Shown: positions 1 to 7,981 of the stretch, piece by piece | How the letters are laid out: every line of letters begins with the position of its first letter | Numbering within the stretch: the stretch's first letter is position 1 | From: Aquibacillus halophilus | GTDB taxonomy: Bacteria > Bacillota > Bacilli > Bacillales > Amphibacillaceae | DNA length: 64,000 nt | Assembly (NCBI RefSeq): GCF_009649745.1 | Contig: NZ_WJNG01000002.1 | Coordinates: 611,262-675,261 of the forward strand | Direction of reading: 5' to 3' | Notes under the pieces: model-generated | Seen by the model: the letters and a program-made list of their open reading frames with translations, nothing else | Told to the model about the DNA's origin: nothing | The model's database searches: none | Program-made: the position numbers and the translations under genes

Positions 1-1134
1 GTGAATGGTCATATAGCATATTTTGTTTTAATAGCAGTAACATATATTATTTCGTTATTTTTCTGGCCAACGCCTGCTGTGCCTTTAATTTGTGCTTTAC
101 TAGTTCCCGCTGCCATTCGTGCTGGATTGCCAGTTATGGTCGCAGCAATGGCTGTAGCATTAGCTGGTCAAGGGATGGCTTTATCTTCTGACTACGTTAT
201 ACAAGTAGCCCCAGGATTATCTGCAACAGCTGCTGGTGTTGAGACAGCTGAATTGTTAGATCAAGCGTTAATTTTATCACTAATAACTGGAGGAATAGCC
301 ATAGGCCTAGCATACCTGATTAACAGAAAATCAATTCGAAAGAAAGATGATCCTAGAATTGATAGAGAGTTAGCAGCCATGCAGGGAATAGAGGAAGAGA
401 AACAAAATAAAACAGAAAGCAAAAACCTCCCTCTGTGGAGTAAAACATTTGCTATTTTGGTTCCTGTTTCAATGTTAGTTGTCATGATTTACATGGTTTC
501 AACAAAATTGACGGCTGGCCGTATGGGAGGTTTTGAAGGTGGAGATGGAGCAGCATTTATTGGTGGAGTAGCTATTGTCCTACTTCTCTTATCAACAATT
601 GCGTTTGGTAAGCATCGAGCCTTGGATTACATTAGTGAACATATAGTGGATGGTTTTACCTTTGCATTTAAGGCTATGGGTCCTGTTATTCCAATTGCTG
701 GTTTCTTCTTTTTAGGTAGTTCCGATTTTGCTGGTAACATTTTGTCGGTCGGTGATTCTGCACCCCCTGCGTTTTTATTTGATCTAGTTCAATCGACTCA
801 AGAATTTTTACCACAGAGTGCTTTTTTGGCTGCTTTTAGTATTTTAATAATTGGAATTATCACAGGGTTAGATGGCTCCGGATTTTCTGGTTTACCACTG
901 ACCGGGGCTTTGTCAGGTGCACTTGCAGATGGGTCAATAGACGCGACAACATTAGCCGCAATTGGCCAAATGGGTTCAATTTGGACTGGAGGAGGGACGA
1001 TCATCGCATGGTCATCTTTAGTTGCTGTTGCAGGTTTTTGTGGGGTACCCGTGATGGAACTAGTCCGGAAAAATTTTGGTCCAGTTATGTTAGGTTTGAT
1101 AATATCGACAGTATTGGCGTTAATTATATTTTAA
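1..1134 (+). CDS. Multi-pass membrane transporter-like protein (probably 5'-truncated by window edge)
   Basis: The reading frame is open from the first base, so the GTG at position 1 may be an internal valine and the true start may lie outside the window. The 377 visible residues are very hydrophobic, with about nine or ten membrane segments. A charged, glutamine-rich cytoplasmic loop lies near residues 110-140. Glycine-rich stretches such as GLDGSGFSGLPLTG (about 290-303) and TGGGTIIAW (about 330-338) resemble re-entrant loops of ion-coupled organic-anion transporters of the IT superfamily type. I do not recognise the exact family or substrate. A strong terminator follows, so it ends its transcript. 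Membrane location is clear; transport is inferred from architecture only. Confidence 0.6.
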   Translation: MNGHIAYFVLIAVTYIISLFFWPTPAVPLICALLVPAAIRAGLPVMVAAMAVALAGQGMALSSDYVIQVAPGLSATAAGVETAELLDQALILSLITGGIAIGLAYLINRKSIRKKDDPRIDRELAAMQGIEEEKQNKTESKNLPLWSKTFAILVPVSMLVVMIYMVSTKLTAGRMGGFEGGDGAAFIGGVAIVLLLLSTIAFGKHRALDYISEHIVDGFTFAFKAMGPVIPIAGFFFLGSSDFAGNILSVGDSAPPAFLFDLVQSTQEFLPQSAFLAAFSILIIGIITGLDGSGFSGLPLTGALSGALADGSIDATTLAAIGQMGSIWTGGGTIIAWSSLVAVAGFCGVPVMELVRKNFGPVMLGLIISTVLALIIF

Positions 1135-1147
1135 TCTGAAACGAAAT

Positions 1148-1196
1148 AAGAAAGCTGAGTCTTCTGTGTGATTGGAAGTGCTCAGCTTTCTTGTTG
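1148..1196 (+). terminator. Rho-independent terminator after the transporter gene
   Basis: A perfect 12-bp inverted repeat (AAGAAAGCTGAG / CTCAGCTTTCTT) with a 21-nt loop begins 14 nt after the stop codon. It can act in the plus direction. Confidence 0.75.
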
Positions 1197-1307
1197 TAAA
1201 ATTCACTATGAGTTCATGCCAATTATTTTAGAAATAGATCTTTAATATGGTACGATAACTTTATTAAAGAGATGAAACTAGTTTTTAAAGTTGAAAGGAT
1301 GAAAAGT

Positions 1308-2285
1308 GTGAAAGCGTTCGTACATATTGGAACAGAACTAAAATACACTGATATTGAAGAGTTGGCTATCGGTAAGGGACAAGTAAAAGTAAAGTTGAAG
1401 GTGGCAGGCTTAAATCATCGAGATTTAAATATACCTAAAAGGCGTGGGGAATCACATGAACCACTAGTCTTAGGTTCAGACGGTGCTGGCATAATTGAGG
1501 AAGTAGGGGAGGGCGTCGAAAAGTTTCAAATTGGAGATGAGGTTATTCTTAACCCTGGCCTTGGCTGGGGTGCAAACAGTGATGCTCCTCCAGAAGGGTT
1601 TGAAATATTAGGTATGCCAGGTCACGGGACCTTTGCTGAGCACATAGTTATACCTGAAGAAAATATTGAAAAGAAACCTCAATACTTATCCTGGCAAGAG
1701 GCTGGAGTATTAGCATTACCTGCCTTAACTGGGTATCGTGCCTTGTTTACGAAAGCCCAGGTTGAGTCAGGAGACACGGTATTCATTCCGGGTGCTGGTA
1801 GTGGAGTAGCAACTTTCCTAATTCAATTTGCCAAAGCTGCAGGGGCTAAGGTCATTGTTACATCAAGAAGTGAAGAGAAAAGAGATAAGGCAATAAAGTT
1901 AGGTGCTGATCTAGCAATTGACACACATAGTGACTGGAAAGAAGAACTAAAACAAGAAAAGATTGATATTGTAATCGATAGTGTTGGAAAAGCTACTTTA
2001 AATAGGTCGCTAGGTGTTCTAAAAAAGGGTGGAAAGTTAGTAACTTTTGGTGCAACAACGGATGATGAAATCACTATAAACATCCGTCAATTTTTTTATG
2101 GTCAGTATAAACTGCTTGGTTCGACGATGGGAAGCACGCAAGAATTAAGAGAAATGTTAGTGTTTATTGAAAACCATCAAATCCATCCTATGGTCAGCAA
2201 AGTATTTAATCTCTCAGAAGCACAACAGGCATTTGATTTTTTATCGGAAGCAAAGCAATTTGGTAAAGTAGCTCTTAAAATATAG
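1308..2285 (+). CDS. Zinc-independent MDR-family alcohol dehydrogenase / quinone oxidoreductase (YogA-like)
   Basis: 325-residue medium-chain dehydrogenase/reductase. The N-terminal GroES-like domain contains AGLNHRDL and GSDGAGIIEEVGEGV. The Rossmann domain carries the NAD(P)-binding stretch GAGSGVATFLIQFAKA. The structural four-cysteine zinc cluster is absent. It resembles B. subtilis YogA; the substrate cannot be told. The start chosen is GTG at 1308, 8 nt after an AAAGGATG Shine-Dalgarno. In-frame ATGs at 1272 and 1299 are possible but the first has no ribosome site and the second overlaps it. The gene is convergent with the spoVA-type operon, with only 2 nt between the two stop codons. 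Confidence 0.85.
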   Translation: MKAFVHIGTELKYTDIEELAIGKGQVKVKLKVAGLNHRDLNIPKRRGESHEPLVLGSDGAGIIEEVGEGVEKFQIGDEVILNPGLGWGANSDAPPEGFEILGMPGHGTFAEHIVIPEENIEKKPQYLSWQEAGVLALPALTGYRALFTKAQVESGDTVFIPGAGSGVATFLIQFAKAAGAKVIVTSRSEEKRDKAIKLGADLAIDTHSDWKEELKQEKIDIVIDSVGKATLNRSLGVLKKGGKLVTFGATTDDEITINIRQFFYGQYKLLGSTMGSTQELREMLVFIENHQIHPMVSKVFNLSEAQQAFDFLSEAKQFGKVALKI

Positions 2286-2287
2286 CT

Positions 2288-3148
2288 CTAGTTTTGTAGA
2301 TATTGTTCCACTTTGGTTATAGCATTTTGTAATTTTTGGCTGTTAGTCGTGTACATTTTTTTAGCATCTTTATTTTGTGTTGAAAGTGCAAATACTTCCA
2401 TATCAGCTTGACACTTTTTCAATGTAGCCAATAATAGTGGTTTCTCTTGTGGAGAAGGAACTTGTAGCTTGTCATCAAACAAGTCCACGTTCAATTGTCC
2501 ATAAGAGTCCACTTGGGCTAAATAGACATTTTCAATACTAACACCGAGCTTATCTAGTTCGGTTTCGAGCCAATTCAGGCTAAGTCCTGCAGTGGATAGC
2601 GGTTCATGAAGCACCTCACCGTCCATGACAACAGACTGAGGCTCTTTTATTGGTGCAACCTTCATGCCCATATCTTTTGGTGTTAAAGGTTGATTTTCTT
2701 TTTTAGGTAAAACACTTAACCCACCATCCGGTTCTAAAACCGCAAATTCAACATCTGCTGCTTGAAATACGTTTTTTGCTCTTAGTTTCTCTAGGAGGTC
2801 ATCGGAAGAAAAGCGTTCTTTTTTTAAATTGTCTTCCATGATTTTACCATCTTTGATTAATACTGCACCTTTTCCTTCAAGTAAATTTCGGATAGGTTTA
2901 CTTTTTATAGCTAATAATCCGAGCAGCATTGGAATAATAAACCAGATACTTAACCCCACTAGACCATGAGTAATAGGTGTACCCAAACCGATAGAAATAT
3001 TTGCAGCTATCACAGCGACTACAATTCCTGCAATGAATTCAAATAGACTTAGTTGTGCTAGCTGTCTTTTTCCGAACGCTTTGGATACTAAGAAGACGAT
3101 AATCAACAAGCTTGTTGATCTTATTACTATTTCTAACCAGTCCGGCAT
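2288..3148 (-). CDS. DUF421 (YetF-type) membrane protein fused to a C-terminal DUF1657 domain; '2Duf' homolog
   Basis: 286-residue inner spore membrane protein. About three transmembrane helices (residues 5-80; KAFGKRQLAQLS and FEFIAGIVVAVI are typical of DUF421) are followed by the YetF-type soluble domain (about 85-220). The last ~55 residues contain FALSTQNKDAKKMY, matching the two free-standing DUF1657 proteins of the same operon. This two-domain protein corresponds to 2Duf of the B. subtilis spoVA2mob operon, reported as the main contributor to raised spore heat resistance. The start chosen is ATG 3148, preceded by AAGGAG at 9 nt; a TTG two codons upstream is too close to the ribosome site. 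It is the last gene of the seven-gene leftward operon. Confidence 0.85.
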   Translation of the reverse strand: MPDWLEIVIRSTSLLIIVFLVSKAFGKRQLAQLSLFEFIAGIVVAVIAANISIGLGTPITHGLVGLSIWFIIPMLLGLLAIKSKPIRNLLEGKGAVLIKDGKIMEDNLKKERFSSDDLLEKLRAKNVFQAADVEFAVLEPDGGLSVLPKKENQPLTPKDMGMKVAPIKEPQSVVMDGEVLHEPLSTAGLSLNWLETELDKLGVSIENVYLAQVDSYGQLNVDLFDDKLQVPSPQEKPLLLATLKKCQADMEVFALSTQNKDAKKMYTTNSQKLQNAITKVEQYLQN

Positions 3149-3181
3149 ATGCAAAAGCTCCTTATTTAAAGGTAAAGTTGT

Positions 3182-3388
3182 TTAAAAACCTTTGTATTGT
3201 TCTTCTTCTCTTTCCATTTCCCCGACCCGTTTTTGTAAATCATTCTTAACCTCATCCATTACAATCATTGTATCGTGAAAGACTCGTTTTGCTTCTTCAC
3301 TTTGTGTTCGAATAGCTAAACTTGAAAAACTCGATTGCAAACTTTTAATACTCGATAAACTTTGTTTTACTTGTGAAGCAACTGTCAT
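3182..3388 (-). CDS. DUF1657 small sporulation protein (second copy in operon)
   Basis: 68-residue soluble, helical, charged protein beginning MTVASQVKQ, with conserved TQSEEAKRVF and a C-terminal EEEQYKGF. It is a clear paralog of the first gene of the operon (5826-6035), which starts with the same residues and ends EEPQYKQE. DUF1657 proteins occur in spoVA2mob-type operons of spore formers; their biochemical role is unknown. It sits between spoVAEb and the DUF421-DUF1657 gene with short spacers. AAGGAG lies 10 nt before the ATG. Confidence 0.85.
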   Translation of the reverse strand: MTVASQVKQSLSSIKSLQSSFSSLAIRTQSEEAKRVFHDTMIVMDEVKNDLQKRVGEMEREEEQYKGF

Positions 3389-3407
3389 CTAAAACACACT
3401 CCTTTTT

Positions 3408-3758
3408 TTAGCCTTTTGGTTTAAAAAATATTGCTCCAATCATCCCAAAAATAATGGCTGCTGAAATACCTGAACTAGTGACTTGAAACATCCCTGTAAT
3501 AACACCAATTATTCCATGTTTATCAGCTGCTTCCATCGCACCATTCACAAGTTGATTACCAAAACTTGTGATTGGTACGCTTGCTCCAGCACCTGCGAAA
3601 TCAACTAATTTATCATACAAGCCGAACCCGCTTAGAACAGATCCTGATGCTACTAAAATACTTAATGTATGACCAGGAGTTAGTTTAAATACATCAAACA
3701 TAATTTGCCCAATCACACATATTAATCCTCCAACAATAAACGCCCAAAAGAATTCCAT
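3408..3758 (-). CDS. spoVAEb: Stage V sporulation protein AEb (SpoVAEb), DPA channel component
   Basis: 116-residue membrane protein with about four hydrophobic segments and the SpoVAC/SpoVAE signature FAGAGASVPITSFGNQL near residues 54-70. SpoVA proteins in the spore inner membrane move dipicolinic acid with calcium into the forespore and out again at germination. The start ATG overlaps the stop of spoVAD (TAATG), indicating translational coupling. The family pairing with SpoVAC in the same operon is the standard arrangement. Confidence 0.9.
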   Translation of the reverse strand: MEFFWAFIVGGLICVIGQIMFDVFKLTPGHTLSILVASGSVLSGFGLYDKLVDFAGAGASVPITSFGNQLVNGAMEAADKHGIIGVITGMFQVTSSGISAAIIFGMIGAIFFKPKG

Positions 3759-4771
3759 TATCTCGCACCTCCATTTTCAATAGACACAGCATGAGCTATA
3801 CAGGGGATACTTTGATTTTGCTGTACAGTCAAGGGAGAGAGAAGGGCACCTGTTGCGACGACTAATATTTTATTTAATTCGCCTTTGTTCATTCGATTTA
3901 AAAAGTGACCATATGTTACGACGGCTGAACAGCCAGCACCACTTGCTCCAGCTTGTACAGGTTGATCTTCACGATAAATAGTTAAACCGCAGTCAACGAA
4001 TTTTTCTTCGTTTATTGTAGTACCGTGTTTTTTAAATAAATCAATAGCAATTTCACGTCCTATATGAGCTAGATCTCCAGTAATGATAAGGTCGTAATAA
4101 GATGCATCCACTCCGCGTTCATGGAAATGTGCTTCAATGGTGTCGACGGCAGCAGGAGCCATGGCACCACCCATGTTAAATGGGTCAGATAGTCCCATAT
4201 CTATGACTTTTCCGATGGTAGCTGAAGTAATTTGTGGACCAACTCCTTTATCACTAACAAGTGCAGTTCCAGCACCTGTTACTGTCCACTGGGCAGTAGG
4301 TGGTTTTTGACTACCATATTCAGTGGGGTAACGGAATTGCTTTTCCACAGCTGCATTATGACTTGATGCACCTGTTAAAATATAATTAGCACCTTTGCCG
4401 TTAATCAAAAAGGCACTTAAAGCAAGTCCCTCCATTGATGTTGAACAGGCACCAAACAATCCTAAATAGGGAGCTCCTAAAGTCTTCGCTGCAAAACTTG
4501 TTGGAGTAATTTGATTAATAAGATCTCCGCCTAAGAAAAACTGAATCTGTTCTTTTTGTAGATCTGCTTTTTCGATTGCTTTTTGGCATGATTCATCCAT
4601 CATTATTTTATGGGCTTTTTCGAATGAGTCCTGCTCTAGCCACATATCAGAGTGGAGTAGGTCAAAGTCTTTAGCTATATTACCTTCGGCCTCGAAAGGA
4701 CCACCTACGGTACCTGTAGAAATGATGACCGGTTTATTTTCAAAAATCCAGGTTCTGTGTCCTGTTAACAT
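3758..4771 (-). CDS. spoVAD: Stage V sporulation protein AD (SpoVAD), DPA-binding component
   Basis: 337-residue thiolase-fold protein beginning MLTGHRTW like other SpoVAD proteins. The nucleophile-elbow-like GACSTSMEGLALSA lies near residue 105-118 and GASGAGCSAV near 280. SpoVAD binds dipicolinic acid on the outer face of the spore inner membrane during uptake. I chose ATG 4771, which overlaps the spoVAC stop codon (TAATG) and has GGGGTGGA 5 nt upstream. An alternative ATG at 4786 would add five residues. It lies between spoVAC and spoVAEb, the universal spoVA core order. Confidence 0.93.
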   Translation of the reverse strand: MLTGHRTWIFENKPVIISTGTVGGPFEAEGNIAKDFDLLHSDMWLEQDSFEKAHKIMMDESCQKAIEKADLQKEQIQFFLGGDLINQITPTSFAAKTLGAPYLGLFGACSTSMEGLALSAFLINGKGANYILTGASSHNAAVEKQFRYPTEYGSQKPPTAQWTVTGAGTALVSDKGVGPQITSATIGKVIDMGLSDPFNMGGAMAPAAVDTIEAHFHERGVDASYYDLIITGDLAHIGREIAIDLFKKHGTTINEEKFVDCGLTIYREDQPVQAGASGAGCSAVVTYGHFLNRMNKGELNKILVVATGALLSPLTVQQNQSIPCIAHAVSIENGGAR

Positions 4772-5250
4772 TACAATCCACCCCATTGTATAAGGATTGT
4801 TTTAATTAGAGCTACAATAAATGCAGAAAACACCCCAAATAAGATTACTGTACCTGCAAGTTTAAACATGTTCCCACCTACGCCTAACACAAAACCTTCA
4901 GTTCGGTGTTCAATCGCTGCAGAAATAACGGCATTACCAAAACCTGTAACTGGAACGGCTGTTCCTGCACCAGCGAATTGAGCAATATGGTCATAAATAC
5001 CAATTCCAGTTAAAATCATTGTAATAAAAATTAATGTTGCTACAGTTGGATTACCGACATTTTGTTCTGTGAATTTAAAGAAGTACATATAAAATGTTGC
5101 AATTAACTGACCTATAACACATATAGTTCCACCAACTAGAAAGGCCTTTATGCAGTTTTTAAAAAGAGGCCGTTTCACTTCACGTTTACCTGCAAGTGCC
5201 TGATATTCTTGTTGGGTCGGTGTTAGATTCTTTTTTTTATTGTTTGACAT
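4771..5250 (-). CDS. spoVAC: Stage V sporulation protein AC (SpoVAC), mechanosensitive DPA channel subunit
   Basis: 159 residues: a charged N-terminal tail of about 35 residues, then about four membrane helices with the signature FAGAGTAVPVTGFGNAV near residues 87-103. The family is homologous to SpoVAEb, and SpoVAC has been described as a mechanosensitive channel releasing dipicolinate at germination. It begins with ATG preceded by GAGGGAATATC. It overlaps spoVAD by one base beyond its stop codon. Confidence 0.92.
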   Translation of the reverse strand: MSNNKKKNLTPTQQEYQALAGKREVKRPLFKNCIKAFLVGGTICVIGQLIATFYMYFFKFTEQNVGNPTVATLIFITMILTGIGIYDHIAQFAGAGTAVPVTGFGNAVISAAIEHRTEGFVLGVGGNMFKLAGTVILFGVFSAFIVALIKTILIQWGGL

Positions 5251-5263
5251 GATATTCCCTCAC

Positions 5264-5731
5264 TTATGCCTCATCATTAATCAACTTTTCTAGACTTTCA
5301 ACCCTTTTAGTTAATTCATCCCTTTTAATCTTGTTATTTTGAACTTGTTTTTCCAATTCATCTAATTCAAAAAAAAACTTTTGATCAGATGAAACAATTA
5401 TTTTTTTGTTGGGATATTTTTTTTCTAATTCTTTTTTTACTTTCTTTTCATGATCCTGTTCATTAAATTGACTTAGGTGTGCTACTTCAATGGCCAACAA
5501 TATCCTTGTCTCTGTGTTTACACCTCTGACGCCTGTCACTTCGTCTTTTTTCATAACAAAGTCTTTTACTTCATTTGAGAATGATTGATCCACGGGAGAA
5601 GTATTGCTAATCTTTGTAATATCATTATTTGCATCTTCACTCGTAAATCGGTTATCTTCTTCAGTATTACAACTGGACAATATTAGAAGTGGAAAAATGA
5701 TGGAATATAATAATTTGTTTAATTTAAGCAC
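5264..5731 (-). CDS. YhcN/YlaJ-family sporulation lipoprotein
   Basis: 155-residue predicted lipoprotein. The signal peptide ends in the lipobox LSSC near residue 21. The YhcN/YlaJ-like domain contains VKDFVMKKDEVTGV, and the last ~30 residues form a charged coiled coil (ELEKQV...ELTKRVESLEKL). A lipoprotein of this family is the second gene of spoVA2mob operons. I chose GTG 5731, which has AGGTGA 5 nt upstream; the in-frame GTG/ATG at 5740/5737 overlaps that site. A terminator-like hairpin lies between this gene and the upstream DUF1657 gene. Confidence 0.75.
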   Translation of the reverse strand: MLKLNKLLYSIIFPLLILSSCNTEEDNRFTSEDANNDITKISNTSPVDQSFSNEVKDFVMKKDEVTGVRGVNTETRILLAIEVAHLSQFNEQDHEKKVKKELEKKYPNKKIIVSSDQKFFFELDELEKQVQNNKIKRDELTKRVESLEKLINDEA

Positions 5732-5757
5732 TGTCATCACCTGTATTATTAAGTATT

Positions 5758-5784
5758 AAAAGGTTGGTGTTACCCAACCTTTTA
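5758..5784 (-). terminator. Terminator-like hairpin inside the spoVA-type operon
   Basis: On the minus strand AAGGTTGG / CCAACCTT forms a short stem with a small loop, followed by TTAA. It lies between the first DUF1657 gene and the lipoprotein gene of the same operon. It may act as a partial terminator or mRNA-end stabiliser, so that the first gene is made in excess. The T-run is short, so strength is uncertain. Confidence 0.5.
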
Positions 5785-5825
5785 TTATTGCTATCCGTCA
5801 TGATAAATGGAGGTATAGATTGTAT

Positions 5826-6035
5826 CTATTCTTGTTTATATTGTGGTTCTTCATTTTCAATTTCTGTTACTCTAGGTTCTAGTGATTGTACAATAGTCTC
5901 GGTCTGTTGAGCTGCATTTTGGTACATTTGTTTAGCTTGTTGGTTTTGAGTTTGAAGAGCGAAAGTCTCTAAGCTTGCTTGTGCACTCTTTAAACCTGCT
6001 ACGGCCTGTTTCACTTGGCTAGCTACTGTCATCAT
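5826..6035 (-). CDS. DUF1657 small sporulation protein (first gene of spoVA-type operon)
   Basis: 68-69 residue soluble helical protein beginning MTVASQVKQAVAG, with FALQTQNQQAKQMY in the middle and EEPQYKQE at the end. DUF1657 proteins are small acidic sporulation proteins of unknown biochemical role. AGGAGG precedes two adjacent ATG codons; either could start translation. It is the promoter-proximal gene of the operon and is separated from the rest by a hairpin at 5758-5784. A sigma-G-like promoter lies about 50 nt upstream. Confidence 0.85.
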   Translation of the reverse strand: MMTVASQVKQAVAGLKSAQASLETFALQTQNQQAKQMYQNAAQQTETIVQSLEPRVTEIENEEPQYKQE

Positions 6036-6086
6036 AATTCCTCCTCTATTTTTTAGAACATTACTGTTAACGGGGGATCACAAGTT

Positions 6087-6117
6087 TAGAATGTTCTTTT
6101 TCAAACTTATTTATTCC
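6087..6117 (-). promoter_or_regulatory. Sigma-G-type forespore promoter of the spoVA-type operon
   Basis: Read on the minus strand: GGAATA at 6117-6112, an 18-nt spacer, then CATTCTA at 6093-6087. This fits the B. subtilis sigma-G consensus (gnATR - 17/18 - cATnnTA). Transcription would start near 6080, about 45 nt before the first start codon. Known spoVA operons are sigma-G controlled, so location and match support each other. Confidence 0.75.
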
Positions 6118-6306
6118 ACCTCTAACTAATTGGTAGTACTTGGCTTAAAAGTAAGATTGCGTTTGAGAGGAAGAGGGACTGGGAATTAGAGTAAAGATTT
6201 ATAAAATGAAGCTATTCCATTTATTTTTAAAAATTTCCAGTTTTTATGAAACTTATAGAGTATGCTATACGTCTATAGTATATAAACATAATGATTAGAG
6301 GAGGGG

Positions 6307-6756
6307 ATGAAGATAAAGCGTTTAACTTTATTAATTATACTGATGTTATTGTTCATCTCTGTAACGATATATTGGTTTATGGATACAAGTAGTGCTAAAT
6401 TAGTGGAAATTGTTGAAATTCAACAGCAGAAGGATGACTTTATCGTACATATTAGAGTGGAGACAAATGATAAGGGCTTTCAAATACTTCGTTCCCTTGA
6501 ATATACAGGCGATGAACCAATAACCATCGATCATAGAACACCACTGATTTCAGTGTCTATAATCCAGAAAAATCATGATTTTACCGGTAGTCACGTCAAC
6601 AAAGTATTAAATCCAGGTAATATTTATCATCCGCAAAAACCTCAAAGTTATAATTCGCTAGAAGAAGGTGATTATAACCTGTATATGCATTCCCAATTTT
6701 TTATAGATGGGGAAGAAGTAAATATATTTGCGGAAAAAGAAATTTCTTTTCAATAA
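6307..6756 (+). CDS. Conserved-looking membrane-anchored or secreted protein of unknown function
   Basis: 149 residues. One N-terminal hydrophobic helix (about residues 5-25, flanked by KIKR) is followed by a soluble region predicted to be beta-rich. There is no lipobox cysteine, so it is probably an anchored extracytoplasmic protein. I do not recognise the family. GAGGAGGGG immediately precedes the ATG with a rather short 2-nt spacing. It stands alone, divergent from the spoVA-type operon, and is followed by a strong bidirectional terminator. Confidence 0.65.
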   Translation: MKIKRLTLLIILMLLFISVTIYWFMDTSSAKLVEIVEIQQQKDDFIVHIRVETNDKGFQILRSLEYTGDEPITIDHRTPLISVSIIQKNHDFTGSHVNKVLNPGNIYHPQKPQSYNSLEEGDYNLYMHSQFFIDGEEVNIFAEKEISFQ

Positions 6757-6757
6757 A

Positions 6758-6802
6758 ATTAAAAATGCAAGATTCTCTTAAAGAGAATCTTGCATTTTTA
6801 AT
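6758..6802. terminator. Bidirectional terminator between convergent genes
   Basis: A near-perfect palindrome with 19-bp arms (left arm ends GATTCTCTT, right arm begins AAGAGAATC) has A/T tracts on both sides. It serves the plus-strand gene ending at 6756 and the lipoprotein gene ending at 6802. Confidence 0.85.
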
Positions 6803-7554
6803 TAGTTAATCTCTTCAATCGATAAAAGCTGTTCTTTAGTACTTTTCTCAGAAGAATTGTACCATTCCATTAAATTTTCTTCAGTAGGTGAATCAACATT
6901 GGGAACAGTAACAGTAATAGAATCATCTTCATTCCAAATAGCATCTAAAATAGGGGTTTGATAATTATTAGTAAATTTTTCACCAGTACTTGATGAATAA
7001 GGTAATTTTACCCAAGAATCTATATCCATAACTACCAAATTGTCCTTTTGTATTAGTGTTTCATTTACGATACTGACTCTTCTAAATATCATTAATAGTT
7101 TATTATTTTCCTCAGATAAAGAAAACTTTAATAACTTAGATAAATCGCTAACTAAAAATGATCGACCATCTTCATTCTGATCTAATAGCAAATAAGAGCA
7201 ATTGTCGTTGTAACAAGAAAATTGAAGTAAATATAATGTTTCATTTAATTGAAGATTGATGGGTGTTAATTTCATGTTACTGATTTGCTGCTGAGTATCG
7301 CTGACTCCTGATAAATACTCTTTTAAAATGTCTACCTCTTCTAAATTTATTGTAACTTGCTCGCTGGGTAGATTGAATTCCAATAACATTTCTATTTGTT
7401 GTTCGTTATTTTCTTTCGTTTCATTCTCAATTAACTCTGGCTTTGAACTAGGCTCTTCAGACACCACATCTTTTTTTGTAATAGCTGGTGATTCTTCGGA
7501 AGAGCAGCCCATAAGAAAAAAAATCAATACAAACAATAACCATCCATTTTTCAT
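6802..7554 (-). CDS. Predicted lipoprotein of unknown function
   Basis: 250 residues with a signal peptide and lipobox (FLMGC; Cys at about residue 17). A low-complexity acidic linker (residues 20-60) is followed by a soluble domain I do not recognise. Two cysteines (CYNDNC, about residues 116-121) could form an extracytoplasmic disulfide. The start chosen is ATG 7554 with CAGGAG upstream; an in-frame extension to 7596 would place charged residues before the signal peptide. It is probably co-transcribed with the YrhK-like gene just upstream (20-nt gap). Confidence 0.65.
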   Translation of the reverse strand: MKNGWLLFVLIFFLMGCSSEESPAITKKDVVSEEPSSKPELIENETKENNEQQIEMLLEFNLPSEQVTINLEEVDILKEYLSGVSDTQQQISNMKLTPINLQLNETLYLLQFSCYNDNCSYLLLDQNEDGRSFLVSDLSKLLKFSLSEENNKLLMIFRRVSIVNETLIQKDNLVVMDIDSWVKLPYSSSTGEKFTNNYQTPILDAIWNEDDSITVTVPNVDSPTEENLMEWYNSSEKSTKEQLLSIEEIN

Positions 7555-7573
7555 TAAAAACAGCTCCTGATAT

Positions 7574-7864
7574 TTATTTAGTGGACTGATTATCATTATA
7601 CTTCTTCACGTATCTCTTTAAGTGGATTGAATGAATAATTCGAATTAGAGGTCTAATACCTAATTGGGCGCTTGCAATAATAAAGATCCAAATACCTATA
7701 TTTCTCCAATTATCAAATAAAAAACACACACTACCCAGAAAGAACCATAATGATATAAGAAAGTCATTAATATTATACAGGATTTCATAGGGCTTTTTAA
7801 AAAATAAATCATAATTACCCATTTTTATTTCTTTATATTCTGAATCGTTGTTTGAAATCATCAT
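7574..7864 (-). CDS. Small membrane protein with YrhK-like domain
   Basis: 96 residues: a short polar N-terminus, two membrane helices (about residues 33-55 and 58-80) and a basic C-terminal tail. The pattern YDLFFKKPYEILYNINDFLISLWFFLGS...RPLIRIIHSIHL fits the YrhK family, whose function is unknown. The start is one of several ATG codons; 7864 has AAAGG 6 nt upstream. It precedes the lipoprotein gene in what looks like a two-gene operon. Confidence 0.6.
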   Translation of the reverse strand: MMISNNDSEYKEIKMGNYDLFFKKPYEILYNINDFLISLWFFLGSVCFLFDNWRNIGIWIFIIASAQLGIRPLIRIIHSIHLKRYVKKYNDNQSTK

Positions 7865-7981
7865 TACCATCCTTTTAGTGAGTGATTAAATTGTATAATT
7901 GTATATTCCACATTACAAACTTAAAAAACATACCAAAAGGAGGGAGACAAAGTAAACAAAATAGATTTGAGCAATTAAATT

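Noticed and set aside
2288..6035. Active Tn1546-type mobile element carrying the spoVA-type operon
   Set aside because: No Tn3-family transposase, resolvase or matching inverted ends are visible within the window.
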